The notes beneath the pieces were generated by a model, which was not told the origin of the DNA, searched no databases, and was given only the letters and a program-made list of their open reading frames with translations. DNA of 64,000 nucleotides. It comes from Branchiostoma floridae. Taxonomy: Eukaryota > Chordata > Leptocardii > Amphioxiformes > Branchiostomatidae. This document shows, in pieces, positions 38,091-50,960 of this stretch. The stretch lies in contig NC_049994.1 in the NCBI RefSeq assembly GCF_000003815.2, positions 11,877,376-11,941,375 of the forward strand, in the 5' to 3' direction. Made by a program: the position numbers and the translations under genes. Positions within the stretch are counted from its first letter, which is position 1; every line of letters starts with the position of its first letter.

Positions 38091-41000
38091 TTAGCACCAT
38101 CCTGGCATCCAGACGTCGCCATAGTTGGACGGGTCAGCGGCCGGGTCATCAGCAAGGTCGGGGAACGGGACTTCGTCCGGCTTGAGTTCCTTCAGCCGGC
38201 GGCGCATGGCCCTCTGTATGGAGGCATACTCAACCGCATTGTACAGGTTCGACTTCTCCAGTGGGTCCTCTGTGAGGATAATACAAGAAATGATGATTTA
38301 CAAGTATTTTTTTCTATACAGCAGCAATACTTTTCAGGCTTACCGACCGTCAACTGTTTTCATGATCAGGTGCCCTTAAATTCATCAGAGTGAAATGAAC
38401 TTTGCTAGTAAATGTTCCCCTGTGGAGTTACAACGCTAATGTGAATGCGGTCCAAAATGTGACCAGGTATTCAATGATTAAAACAAACGCCCAGTACTTT
38501 CTTCTGTTTTTTAAAGCTTTGACTGTTTCAGTAAGAGATCAGTTAACAGGTACATTATTTCGCTACAATTTCCATCGATGCTAAAGACAGTTAACGTTAA
38601 GTTCAATGTAGCGCACCTCTGATGTTGAAGAGAAAAGGTCCCGTGTCATCGGTGGCTTCCTCTGTAAGGATGCCCATTTGTTGCATTTCAGCGGGGGCAT
38701 ACCAGTCGTCTTCATTGAAAAATATGAATATATGCATTATGATGATAACGCGCAATAGAAGTAGGCATACAAAATAACTGAAATAGGGAAAAACAAAAGC
38801 GAGATTCTCGTCAAACAAAATAGGTGTGGTACGTACTTTTGGAAGCCGGGGTCCCTTTTATCAGTTTGTAGTCCCCAACCCTTTTGGAAAAAAGGGAATA
38901 ATTCCTTTTATTATATTTCCACCTTTTACTATATTCACAAGATGTCCTGCTGGCATCTTAAAGTATTCAAAACACTGCTTGGTACATAGAATAGATGTTC
39001 GCCTCTACCCATTTTCCAACGTGAGAACACCCTGGGATATACCCTCCACTTATTTGGTTATTACCGTTCTTATTCCTACTTGAACTACATACTTACCTGA
39101 TAGCGTAACGTTCTCCCCTACTGTCTATGTCGTACACAAACTCAGTTCTTGGCGAGTCGGCACCAGTAGAAATACTCTGCCACATGTTCTTTCCGTCAAG
39201 CCCAGCGTCTGTAGGTAACAGAAAAAAAACAGCTAACCAGATAAACAAAATAACGTATGCTAAGACCCACAGTAGATTCGTAATACTGATCTCGTCAGTA
39301 AAATAGCGCGAGTCTTATTTTTCATTTAGCTAGCTACTACAAGTTCCCTTCACGTACCCTCAGTTCCGCCTGCCACAGACACGAGAGTCGGGAGGATGTC
39401 CACACCATGCATCATTCTGAAACAAACCTACATGATTATTATCACATAATGATGGGCTGAACATGTTATGGCACGTATTCACCACGTATGTGATGCCTTG
39501 GTAATGTGTTATTTTCACCTTGATACTTCCAACTGCGTACTAGTCGCTGCCGTTCATTACATTGTGTGTAATAGTTAAAAGATGAAAGACCCTAACGTAA
39601 GAAAATTTCTCGTCTGAACCATACTTGATGCATGGTCAGGTGTGTGTTGTTAATGTCTCATGAGCTTTCAACTTTGACTTACTAACCTAAACACTTCGGT
39701 CTGTACTTGCCATTTGAACTACAAACCGCCTTGCAACGTCTAGTATAACATTGATGATGAACATTAACCGTGATAGGTGTATCATCTCTACACGTGCCGG
39801 CTAGAACTATGGACCGACTTGTGTCCCCGTTACCCATGATAGGTGTATCCTGTCCTCTCCAGCATGTTGCCGTGTACGAAGGCGGGCACACGGGTCCCTC
39901 CCTCCCACAGTGTGCCTTTTGCGCCACGGAGAGGCCAGTTACTCTGTCCTTGTACGTAATTTCCCCCGTTCTGTTCAAACAGAAAACCATTGAATGTACA
40001 ACAGATCTCCTTGAACTGGTTTAATTGTAATATCCAACACAAAAATTGGACTCACCCAAATTTTCTTAAGGAATGAACAATCCGCTGCTGCCGTGAAGTC
40101 ACATTATGCAGAACTGCAGACTTCCTGCATTTATGATCCACTGCTCACTGAGTCACGTGTTCTATCTGCATAACGTGACTTCACAACAGGCAGCAGAATG
40201 TTAGTAGCGACTACTTTCAATTTTTTTCAGACACTTGTTGAAAAAAAAGTTTTTGTTACTTACGTCCGACATGAAAATGGTGAGGGTGTTGTCCCATAGT
40301 CCTTTGCCCTTCAGTGCGTCCGTGACCCGCTTGATGGCGTCGTCAAGGGCTGTCGCCATGCCTGGAGGATCACGGGAAGGTAAAGTTCAACGCTTACTTG
40401 TGAGAACAAAATACACACATGCAAGGAAATGTTAGACGAATGATCAAACAAAGGAGAGTAGAAATTACATTTGCTATGAGATGGAGTGGAAAAGAAAAGA
40501 TTATTCAAATGTAAGGTGAATCCACATTTATGATGAAAGTGGGGAGGGGGACTGGAGTAAAACATTGCAATGTATAATGTTATCTTCCATGCATCAAAGT
40601 TTCCAAGCTGTGATTTACCCAAAATGGATTTCCTGTTGTCGTCTTGGATGGTCGAGAAGGTCTGCAGGTAGCTAGAAGGAACCTGTGTTGTGAAAACGCA
40701 CCGTGTCACAATGATGTAACGGACTGCAATTGTCAACAGACTTGCTGTCACTATCTCATGTGCGTGCTCAGATCTTTATGTCACTAGGTGTCACAGATGA
40801 CATCTCTTTCCCCCGTTACTAGGCTCGGTTGACAAAGGCGTTTTCGGAGTGGCCTCCATGTCACTGAGTCGACTCGAAGTTGACATGGAGTCGACTTGGG
40901 GCTGAGACTCCAAGTCGTGTGTAAACCCAGTCCCAGAGTTCCTATTTCTCCAAGCTTATGAGGGGACCCTAAACATGGTACAGTGTTTTCATGTTGTGCG

Positions 41001-43331
41001 TGCTCAACGGTTCTGTACCAATGCTCCGTACCTGGTGAGGAGTATGCACAGACTGGAACGGCAGGTAGAGGAAGAGTGGAGTGTTTGGATCGTGTTGACT
41101 GATGATATTTTCTGCACGTCTGGCGAAAGATTCCTACAAAGTGGAGCAAAATGGATAATGATACAGCAAACAACAGAATCATTCATTCAATAAATTTCGA
41201 ATAGGAACATAAGTTAGGAGTTATCCTTATGTCATTTTGTTCCAAACCTACCGTTGAATAGACGCCATTTCGGTCGCTGACTGAAGTCCTACCGTCCCAA
41301 AAGTCCAGGCCCCTTTCTTCCAAATGGTAAAAAACAAAATAAAACGTTTAAGTCTCATAATAAAGATGTACATTACGTTTGACCTCTAAAATTTGTCTTT
41401 TTTTAAAAATTCGACAAGCAAAAGAAAGGGAATGTGTAACATGCGTGTTTGAATCAATGTATTTTCATTGTAGATATCAACACAATTCCCGTAGAACAGC
41501 GCCAACGAATTGCTAGACTTTTGATTTGTTCTAGTCATGAAAGGTTGTGTTGTCAGCACCTGACATATGTGTATAGTAGTCCTCTCCTCCGTGGTGGAAA
41601 CCATAGAAAGAATCAAAGCCGCGTTCCGTAGGCGTGTATTCCCACTTACAGGACCCAAGATGCCATCTAAGCAAACAATTTTGATCATGAATATTTCAGG
41701 TCACAGTCCTTGACACATGCATAAATTCCATTACACTAGTTGATGTGCATGTATTAACATTTCTCAAACTAAGGACATCCATAAATGTACTATATGCTAT
41801 TATAATTTCTGTTTTGGTTTATGAATAAGATATTATGACGTACTTTCCAACCATGTGTGTTGCGTATCCCAGTTTCTTCAGCTTCTGTGGGAGGAGTTCT
41901 TCGTCCAAGGGAAGACCATGAGCTTCCTTATGAGATATAGTTGTCTGTGAAAGACACGTAACACTAGATCCGTCTTGTTGTGAGTTTTTCTTAAGGCATG
42001 CTTTAAATTATTAAAAGAATAAACTTGAGTTTACATAAAGATCTCATCATACTTCACTCTAATTTGTACAGTTTTTTTCAAACATACTCTTCTGTACCTG
42101 CATTCCGAGGCGGTAAGGAAATTTTCCGGTCAGAAGGGCAGTCCTGGAGCTACAAAAAGGAAACACAGAACATCTGATTTCAAATTCCTTAAACATTGTG
42201 CTGAACATAGCCTGTGTGACATAGTCGTCATGAGTGCTACTTAAGACTATGTTACTAGCTGATATATTGCCTCCTTCGGTCACTATTGACCATAGTAAAA
42301 ACCCTAATAGATATCAGCCCTACAGCGCCGGCTTTAGCTAAACAATCCAATACGAGAATGACAGTCTCTGCCACACTGGGCGCATCTGTAAGCTGACGTA
42401 GGTCTGTTGCAGAGTTGCCACTAGCTTTAAAGCCGTAGGAAGGGGTAGATACAATGTTTTCCTTTCGCTACATCGTACGTACGGCGTGCAGAGTCGCTGC
42501 GAATATGTCTGGTTGAAAATGACACCAGTAGTTGCTAGGGTGTGCAGATTCGGCATCACCACATTCGGGTTGTTCCAACTGACGTCACTCCATCCTGTGT
42601 AGACCAAGAAAAATCTATGACGTCACTAGCTATAGAGAGGGCTAGTTACACCATGCGTTAGCACGAACAACATATACAATACAGTATATACAACATACAG
42701 ATCATAGTCGTTTGTTGTGAGGAGATTAATGGATGCACTAGAAAAACAATGAAAAGAAATATCAGGTTCAATTAAAAACAAAACGTTACACCTGTAAACA
42801 CCAACATTTCTTCTGAACCCTCCTACCAAGTATTTCTGTGCTGGCCTTAAATTACATAACATGTACTATGTAACTTCCGGTAATCTCGATTCAAATATAC
42901 AGACGTGTAAGGTGCTAAATATTTTTAGAATGATGCTATGTGCAGTTACGACCGCTGCTGGAACATATGTTCAAACTCTTGCATGACATTAAAACATATT
43001 CATTTCAGATGCCTGAACATAAGTCACTAAGTAACATTCGAGACTTTGCTTTATACAAAACATATAAAAGTGATAATGAGTAGTAATTACTTATAAGACG
43101 TTCCTGTAATTGCAACTCTTGAACACCTTCATGACATGGTATAGCATCTGTTATATAAAAAAAAAACAGAGAAACATGGTGTAAGATACGTCTCTACCAT
43201 ATTGTAGTTGTCAATGAGTACCTACCCAAGTCGTCGGCCACGATGAGCAGTATATGCGGTTTGGTGGTGGTTTGAGCCGCCCCCTGTCCAAAGAAACACC
43301 CCACAATCGCCAAGAGAAAAACAATAACCAT
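38091..43331 (-). CDS. Arylsulfatase (ARSB/I/J type), copy 2, 15 exons
   Basis: Exons: 43331-43226, 42594-42483, 42149-42098, 41944-41844, 41666-41560, 41316-41252, 41133-41032, 40682-40619, 40361-40264, 39970-39834, 39416-39358, 39208-39097, 38880-38837, 38709-38617 and 38269-38091. The sum is 1431 nt, or 476 residues. Exon lengths equal those of copy 1 except exon 14, which has one extra codon (EEATDD against EIADD). The signal peptide starts MVIVFLLAIVGCFF. All active-site residues seen in copy 1 are kept; the formylglycine site reads CTPSR, with Thr where copy 1 has Ser. Differences cluster in exon 4 (TTISHKEAHG against RVMDSKKPHG), around the exon 5/6 join and in exon 13. No stop or frameshift is seen, so both copies look functional. 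The exon 6 acceptor (TTTGGAAG) has a weak pyrimidine tract. Confidence 0.92.
40085..40196. mobile_element. Short foldback element in intron 9 of arylsulfatase copy 2
   Basis: The left arm CTGCTGCCGTGAAGTCAC continues to ATTATGCAGA, and the right arm is its near complement, ending CAGGCAGCAG. The equivalent intron of copy 1 (32032-32164) lacks it, so it inserted after the duplication or was lost from copy 1. Confidence 0.65.
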
Positions 43332-43399
43332 CTCGGCCACTTTTCAAGTGCTAACTATAACTAACTTTGTCGGTCGCTGTGTCTATGTGTGCTACATAT

Positions 43400-43560
43400 A
43401 ACAACCTTGGTTATCCAGCAGATGTAAAACAAATATTAGCAAACACGTCATTGCTACCATCCTGTACAGGGCACAGAAACTTAGACTCCTAACGGACATG
43501 CAGCCAAAGGGTTAAAGTCCGCTGAGAGGAGTGCAAATGAGGGGCGTTCAGTGCGTTCTG
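43400..43560 (-). promoter_or_regulatory. Upstream region of arylsulfatase copy 2
   Basis: This is the counterpart of the block upstream of copy 1. Shared minus-strand words include ATGACGTGTTTGCTAA, TTTGTTTTACATCTG and TGTGCCCTGTACAGGATGG. They mark the upstream limit of the duplicated unit at about 43.5 kb. Confidence 0.4.
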
Positions 43561-46405
43561 CAGGCGGTCAGCCCTTTTGATAACTTGTTGACCTAATACT
43601 TGTTGACCAAACAGTCGCTGGCCTGGCTGAAAATAACATCATGGCTTAAAGCCTAACGATTCCATCACTGCATGTGCATTTTGCCTATGTGAAACAAACA
43701 CATTGGGAACACAGTTTGCTTTCGTGACTGCATTAATTCTGTAATGCGAAACGCATTGATATTTCATAATTCTCCTCAAGACTTAAACACGTGATTCTCG
43801 GTGTGTTTTGCAGACGCCAAGGTACGTATGAGTGCCATGGGAAGGTTTTGTCCGCATGGGAATCTTAAGCCAGCCGTGGACTGTATCCAAGGATTCCGTA
43901 GACTTTCCCACACAGTAGGAAAGTCTTTTCCGCTTCCTCTCACTGTGTGGTTACCCGGCATGCCGTCTGCAAACACTGTGTCTACGCGGTATTTCTGCAG
44001 TAACTTACGTTACGAGTTAACAGCTGCAGGATGACCCTAAACGACTCCAACGAGCGCCACCGTTAATAAAGAGATGCCTATGTCCTCAGAAATTTTTTTA
44101 CGCCCAGCATAAAAAATCTCATGACGCATCCACACAACGCAAACCATTAAAACGTTCAGCGTACGTGGTGGCTGTTCGAGGAAAAGCTATAAAGTTCTGT
44201 CTCTAGAACGTAGGTCTAATGACAGAAATTAATGATGAAAAATGAGCAATTCGTGAGAATCTTAAGTTACGCCTCCAAAACATTTTCTAATAGCAATTTT
44301 TCAGCTGTTAATTCTTATGGTAGCTAGACAAGTAGGGGTGTTGAGATTGAAATCTAGTGATGTATTATTGGACTCAGTGCTGTTCAGAGTTAGAGTAAGT
44401 TAAGAGATGAATTACATTGAGTGGGTGACTGAATATGATTGAGAGTGAGTGAATAGACGAAAGAGTGAATAACTGAGTGAGTGAATGAATGAATGAATTA
44501 GTGATTGAACTCGAGTGATTGAATGGACGAAAGTGAACGAATGAGAGGGAGTAAATGAGTGAACGAGTGAATGAAAGTGAATGAATTAATGAGAGGAGTT
44601 TATCAAGGAATGATTGAGAGGAAAAGTGAGTGAGAGTGAGCGAGTGAGAGTGAATAAGTGAATGAGAGTGACTGACTGACTGACCGACTACCCGAGATCA
44701 ACCGACTGCTGTTTCCTCATGTGTAACATCTGGGCCGGCTGTGTCGCCAAGACAGGCACTCTGCAGTCTTGACCTCTACGTTGTCAACCTAAGGAGTTGT
44801 CTTTCAAAATAATGAGGCATGCTAGCACCCCACTAGCCCGGGCGCATGCAGACTTCCAACACAAGCACTGCTCTGTTAACACTCGCGTACCGTATAGGCA
44901 CTAGAATAATACAGGCTGGCTTGTAGAAGGCGTCTATTTCCAGGAATAGTGACCTTACCAATCCATTTGGCAAGAACGACGGATAAGAAGTGTTTTCGAC
45001 TAGATATACCACTAAATTAAACGCCTCCGTGCCACATCTTAATGCTGTCTGAAGTTAGTATGGATTAGTAGATCAGTCAGGAGTTTGCATGTTTAAACGT
45101 TTTCTTTCCGGCGCCCATACACAATAGATACTTTAGAATCTGGAAGGAAGGAAGGAAGATAGGAAGGATAGTTAGAGGAAATAATGACAGAATTCCTTCG
45201 ATAGACTAACGATTGATAGTAAACAGAATGAAGTTTATTTGTTACAATACTTGAAAACCCGGTAGTATTTGCCTATCGGAAAGAAAAACATACACCTTAC
45301 ATAATGGTATAGCCCACATGTTTAGTGTTTATTTACGCTATCTCAAACACGTACGCCGCGGTTGCCAAAATGATGTCCAAAGGTTAAAAGTCACAGCTTG
45401 CAGGTGTTTGTTCATTCAGACGGAGTTGTCAGATTAGTGTCTTAGTTCCAGGAGAGTGATTATTGGCTGTGTCACGTATTTCGTTGCCGTTGGGATGATT
45501 GTACCTTCCACAGGTTAAACGTTTTTCAGGGATATGTTATTCGAAATTTGAAAATGAAGGTGTGAAAGGAATTCTAAAAATCCATGTTTATTGATCTTTG
45601 TCTTTGTTACTTTAACTGTAGATCTGTTCATTCTCATTATCTGTCTTTATGTGTCTCTAAGAGCCCAGTTTACAACTTTTTTTTACGAATTTGCAACTTG
45701 CAGTTGATATCTAAATCGGAGGCAGGCCCAGGTTTGAAGTACTCGACTGTACATGTGTCACAACTTGACACATTGTGTTTCACGAACAGATGGCGACAGC
45801 CTAGGGTTGACTTACGATTAACTACGGACTTAACCATAATCGGCCCGTAAAAGGCCGGGAGTTGTAGAAAGGACAAAGTCGACTAGGTTTGAATTAGGGG
45901 TACTCTTGTGATTTCACTTCTGAACTCTTTTTGGTTGTATCATATACTTCATTGATTGTATCACATAATGAAAATGCCAAACTGACAGGCAAGAAAGTTA
46001 TAAGCACGGACGTTTAACTGTCATAAAATTGTTTTCCTCCCCTTTTTGCATATTAGTTGATAGTTAGAATAAATTACTCTCCAACAAGATCTCTTTAGTA
46101 TCACTAACGAAAGACAACAGATGTTATGTGAAACGTCTGACCGTTTACAAAATCATATCCAGTTTCTTGCTTTTTAACTGTCATAGCTGTGCACGGCTTC
46201 ATGTAACATAAACCAGCTTAGCCGTAAACTACTTTTTGTAACACCACAGTTGAACTTTGCACAACTGACTCACTTTCTTTTACAAATTCAACTTAAGACA
46301 GGCTAAAACTTTTCCTTAATCCAGTTTTGAGTGCAAATAAAGTATGGACATAATCAGGGTGACGTTGTGGAGTTTTGAAATATATTCTACCATTATTGTT
46401 GCTTA
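43561..46405. other. Intergenic; GAGTGA/GAATGA-rich simple region
   Basis: From 44390 to 44690 the sequence is dominated by GAGTGA, GAATGA and GAACGA words, a degraded simple repeat. A GGAA repeat lies at 45141-45160. Overlapping frames on opposite strands at 43776-44034 show no domain. No gene is supported. Confidence 0.5.
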
Positions 46406-46407
46406 TT

Positions 46408-46636
46408 CCCCCTTTCCACTGGGACGTTGCTCTCACCGCGCTCTGTCTGCAACCTAAAACTTGACAGATCGCTCAGCGAATTGTATAGAAAAAACTTTGC
46501 GTGTTTTGTTTTCCTCTCAGTCACACGTTTACATGCTGTATAATATACCCAGTGTGAAATCAAAGGTTACACATATCCGTTGTAGGTCGCAGGGAGAGCA
46601 CTCCACGATCGCCGTCTAGTGGAAAGGGGGCCTTAG
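46408..46636. mobile_element. MITE with CCCCCTTTCCACT ends
   Basis: The left end CCCCCTTTCCACTGGGACG is matched by AGTGGAAAGGGGGCC on the right. Subterminal blocks near both ends (TGCTCTCACCGCG and GGGAGAGCACTCC) are also inverted. It is about 230 bp with no coding capacity. Confidence 0.7.
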
Positions 46637-46639
46637 AGA

Positions 46640-47555
46640 AAGCCTGTCACTCCCTGGTGACCGTATGGTTCGCCTAGCCCAGGTCATGGCAGACGGCCAA
46701 GTTTACGTACACAGCGCGGAGACTCAGATTCTTCTTCCTTTCCAGATGGCAAGGCCCGAGAATACAGAGGGTTTCCTCCTGTCGCCTTCCCGGCGTTTCT
46801 CAACTAAAGTCTAGAAAGGTAAGATACTTCCACACACTAAATGATTCTAGGTAGCTTGGATATGTGTATAATGTCTGTCGGCTTATGCTACGAGAAAATT
46901 GCCTTCGTTACATGGTCGGTTACTTGGTGGGCGTTTATTTCGCTAGATGTATGGACAATGGAGCTAGGGCAAGGACAGTTTATGACGCTTCGAGTTATTA
47001 TTGGAATAAAGATTTGACAATCTTGATTTTCCACATCCTCAGGCGCTAAACCGACCTTGTGTTTGGATTCTGTCTTTACCTATCTGATCCTTGTCACTTA
47101 GATAAATAGAGATATTTTGAAATGGGCAATACGCGGCATCCAAAAGATCAAACTGTGGATAACATGTTGAAGTTAATGTGCTAATTTTACCTCATGTCGA
47201 CAGTTTCGGCACTAAAAACCTGGAATGCTAAGTGATTGAAAAGCCACGCATCTACCAAATACTCCGCAATTGCCAATGAAAGCAATGCGTTGGACGTCCA
47301 CAGTGCCCTTACTACAATAAAGCAATTTCCGTCAATTGCTAAGTGCGATACTTAAACATAAAACGAGTCGTTACGGTCCTGGAATGGAACGCCTTAAGGC
47401 CACCTTAGCCATCAAACGGGGTTGGTTCCAGTTTGTGACGAAAAGCACGCAGAGTTTGTATCTGTTTATCCGTTTAACCACCATTCGGCGCGCACATGCA
47501 GCTTGTATCGTGTGTAGTCCTGGGGTCAGAGACCCTGCCTTTGAACCAAGAGGTT
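46640..47555. other. Intergenic, nothing recognised
   Basis: Short frames only, with no repeats or splice-supported exons that I can defend. Confidence 0.5.
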
Positions 47556-47809
47556 AAGGTGGTATCTCACTGCGCTTGGGGCACAAGTGCGGCACTGCGG
47601 GGTTCATTCACTGCGGCGCTCTTATGTTATTTTGGCGTTTTTTTTTGTTATAATTTAGATATTGCGTAATGCGTAAAAGTATGACTTAAAATAGAACAAA
47701 ATACACAAAACGTAAGTAAATTCGTTCTTTGTCTCTGACATTCGTTGAGTAATCTTTCGAACCCCGCAGTGCCGCATCGGTGTCTCAAGTACAGTAATAT
47801 ACCACCTTT
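47556..47809. mobile_element. MITE family A, copy 1
   Basis: The left end AAGGTGGTATCTCACTGC is matched at the right by a decayed complement ending TATACCACCTT. Subterminal CGGCACTGCGGGGTTC and CCCCGCAGTGCCGC are inverted. The same element occurs again at 48960-49209. There is no coding capacity. Confidence 0.75.
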
Positions 47810-48590
47810 TTAGTAGTTCCAATCTTGGCTGTCGTCGCTGACCTGGCATGCACGCTACTGGAAAAGAGATATCAGTAAAACCATCCACTGCGCCTGTCGG
47901 AAAGGAATTAGGGGATTTCCTCGGCATAATGAACCTATGAATACTGTGTATAGAGTCTGTCTTCCCTGTCATGATGTCCAGCCTAAGATCCAGCTTCTCA
48001 GCGAGCTTCGCAGGCAAGTAAGCATGTTACATAAAACAACCTGTCAAACCTAACAGTCGCGCATCTAAGCCATTGTTTAAAGCTGTATGGTGAGTTTGCT
48101 CTCACTTTACAATAAGACCGTTGTCAAACACAACAATCATGTTGTAATGATTCTATTACGGCAAAGATAAGGTAAGGTATTAAAACCGGACTGCACGGGA
48201 GATGCTTTGACGTTGCTTTAAAATATAATCTTCTCGAGGGAAATCATGAGTACCAAGTCCGTAGAGATCAGCAACGCTCATTGTTATTGATTTTTTTGGG
48301 CAATACAATTCCCGAGACGAAGAAAAATGCTTTAGACGCCAGTGGAGCATTTCATGTTTATTGCTTTTATCAGCACCTTTGGATTGATGCTATCAGCTGA
48401 ACCACGGAGGTATCATACTTAACGTACGGTTCAGACCATCCCGATCCCCCTTTTGGTTTGGAAAACATTATGCCATACTTCCACATGCATACTTCAAATT
48501 AAGTTTGCAGAATAAAATTACGCTAACGCAATGAAATCTTACCTATATGTTTGGATGAAGAGTTACATGACATATAAGTTTAATTATTGT

Positions 48591-48704
48591 CAACAGTAGA
48601 AACAAGTATGTCGAATACATTCATGATGCAACAGTAGAAACAAGTATGTCGAATACATTCATGATGCAACAGTAGAAACAAGTATGTCGAATACATTCAT
48701 GATG
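48591..48704. repeat. Perfect 38-bp tandem repeat, three copies
   Basis: Copies start at 48591, 48629 and 48667 with CAACAGTAGAAACAAGTATG and appear identical, so the expansion is recent. Confidence 0.95.
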
Positions 48705-48903
48705 TACATGTATGAGAGGAGACACAAATTCAGCAAGTGAGAAAGCGAACAATTTGATGTAGCAAAATTGTTTTCAGAGCTAGAGATCGATTTGTCAATG
48801 GCATTTATCGTCCGCTACATCTATCATTAGACAAGAAATCGATTAACCTTGAATCACTAGATCAATGTCAGATACAGCTAAAATATCCATCGTGGTTGGT
48901 TGA

Positions 48904-48926
48904 GAGAGAGAGAGAGAGAGAGAGAG
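48904..48926. repeat. (GA)n microsatellite
   Basis: Eleven or so uninterrupted GA units immediately before the second MITE family A copy. Confidence 0.95.
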
Positions 48927-48959
48927 GTCTGAGTCTGAGGCCATTCGACGCTACAGCCC

Positions 48960-49209
48960 TTGGTGGTGTCTCACTCCACTTGAGGCACCGTTGCCGCACT
49001 TCAGGGTTCGTTCACTGCGGCACTTTTGTATAATTTTTGCCAATTTGTTGTAATTTAGATATTGTGTAATACGCAAAAGCATGGCTTAGAAGACAACAAC
49101 ATAAACAAAACGTAAGGTAATTTTGTTCGTTATCACTGAAATTCGTTGAGTCATCTTTCGAACCCGCAGTGCCGCACCGGTGCCCCAAGTGCAGTGAGAT
49201 ACCACCTTT
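48960..49209. mobile_element. MITE family A, copy 2
   Basis: It aligns along its whole length with 47556-47809, including TAATTTAGATATTG in the middle and ATTCGTTGAGT-ATCTTTCGAAC near the right end. Here the right end is better preserved (AAGTGCAGTGAGATACCACC). Confidence 0.75.
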
Positions 49210-49872
49210 ATGCGACATCTTGTATATCCACTTTCCTTCTGCTAAAGGGTTTAGTAGAGTTGTGTTGAATCGTAATGTTTGGATAAGCTCCCATGGAATG
49301 TTTCACAAAAAGCCAGAGATGGACGTTATAGAAGACTATGAGATAAATTTTGCCAAGTGCACTGTCTCCGAACGACCACGTTGCGCATTATGCATTGAAA
49401 AGAAGGGTTCCAAATGGCATTGATACAACCTGACCATACCATGTATCAAAGGTAATGCCCCTCCTTTGATACCCGATGACATCTGTAGAAACATTACCAC
49501 ATTATACAAGACGTAGGTGGAACTGTCAGTTCTGAGATCAGAGGGGTGCTGTCTGTTTTTGACGTTGCCGTCAGCTCTACCATTCGTAATGGATTTGCCT
49601 GCCACACAGCGAGTGTCCGAACCAGATGGAAGCAAGATTTATGCGAAAACTTTTGTTTAGTTTGAAGTCACGCAACTTTCCAGACAGCTTCTCCGAGGGA
49701 TGGCTAAATTCCAAAGACTCGAAGTTCTTTTTTGTTTTAGAAAAAGGCTTTGGGATCGGGTTAGAAAGGCCATAAGATGTAGATGTGATAGGCCGAAAAG
49801 ACAAATCTATATAACAGGACCTTAAAACAAAGTTTTTTTTTCCGTTAAACTTTCATAAATATGAATAATTAA
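49210..49872. other. Between MITEs, no gene supported
   Basis: Minus-strand frames at 49336-49635 and 49577-49804 overlap and lack recognisable domains or a clear start. Confidence 0.4.
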
Positions 49873-50074
49873 GGCTTAGGTCACATTTCTAAACCGGAGC
49901 CCGGTCGGGATGTTTAAAGAAACGAAAAATTACAAATGTATACCTAGAAATGTACACAAATCATGCTCATGAATCTTACGTTGACATTGTGTGTATTTTG
50001 CTGTCTCCTTTACCATTCTTTTCCCTCCTAAAAGCTGCACGGACGGGCCCCGGTTTGGAAATGTGACCTAAGCC
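49873..50074. mobile_element. MITE with GGCTTAGGTCAC ends, TAA target duplication
   Basis: The left end GGCTTAGGTCACATTTC and right end GAAATGTGACCTAAGCC are exact inverted repeats, and the similarity continues inward (AAACCGGAGCCCGG against CGGGCCCCGGTTT). TAA flanks both ends (49870-49872 and 50075-50077), consistent with PIF/Harbinger. It is 202 bp with no coding capacity. Confidence 0.85.
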
Positions 50075-50784
50075 TAAGTGGGGCATTGGCTTGTTGGGGG
50101 AAATCAATCAGCAGAACAATCAAATTACTTGATTATACGTGAGCGTAACTAGCTACCAGCCTGAGGATTAATTTGCTTCCCAGTTGGTTTCCTAACCATA
50201 ATATTATAATATGACGTCTTTACGTATGTTCAGAAAAATGTATACCAGACGCTGTATGATTGATGATGCGTGGAATCAAGGAAACGAATCAATTTATTAT
50301 ATTACGCAAGTATAGACGAACAATTAACAGGTCAATTAATCATATTGCTGAGGTGTGACTACATGATGTCATCGTTCTTATGTTATCCGTGGTCTCCTGT
50401 GCCGGCTTCCTCCTCCTCCTGATTATTGTCTACGGAAAAAAACTTCCAGTGGTGAAATAAAAAAAAATGTTTGGACATCTACGCTATCAGTGATGTTGTT
50501 GGTGAAAGTTAAAGCATGTTGGAGGCAGACTCTGTGACTAGTATCTCATTTGAGTTGTCCCTTTGCAATCTGATGTGTTGATTAATATAGAGTTCATCTA
50601 GCTAGTCTGCCCATTCGTTCATCATTGCTGCTCTGCATCAACGAGGTGTATATCTTTACAATTCGACTGGCACGCAGCAGTGGCCATCCAACCATGCACG
50701 ACAGTTCATATCTTATAAGTTTACTCATTGACTGGTTTTGGTCATAGACTGATGAAAAGCAACGCCAAATTGGAGCACACAAAA

Positions 50785-50960
50785 AAGTTTCAAGGAATGC
50801 AATATCTATATGTATGACCTTGTGTGTAATATGTTACTATGGGTCGAAGTATCCAGAAAAAAAAAGGTCAAAAAAGTGTCATGGTATGCCATATCTATTT
50901 GTATTACCCGATGTGTATTATGTCACTATGGGTGGGTGCACCCAGAGATAAAGAAATTGA
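50785..50960. repeat. Diverged tandem duplication, about 90 bp
   Basis: Two copies share CCATATCTATxTGTAT, GTGTGTAATATGT-style and ACTATGGGT words at 50795-50842 and 50888-50935. Confidence 0.55.

Noticed and set aside
47655-48017. 120-codon minus-strand frame
   Set aside because: More than a third of it lies inside MITE family A copy 1; the remainder has no recognised domain.
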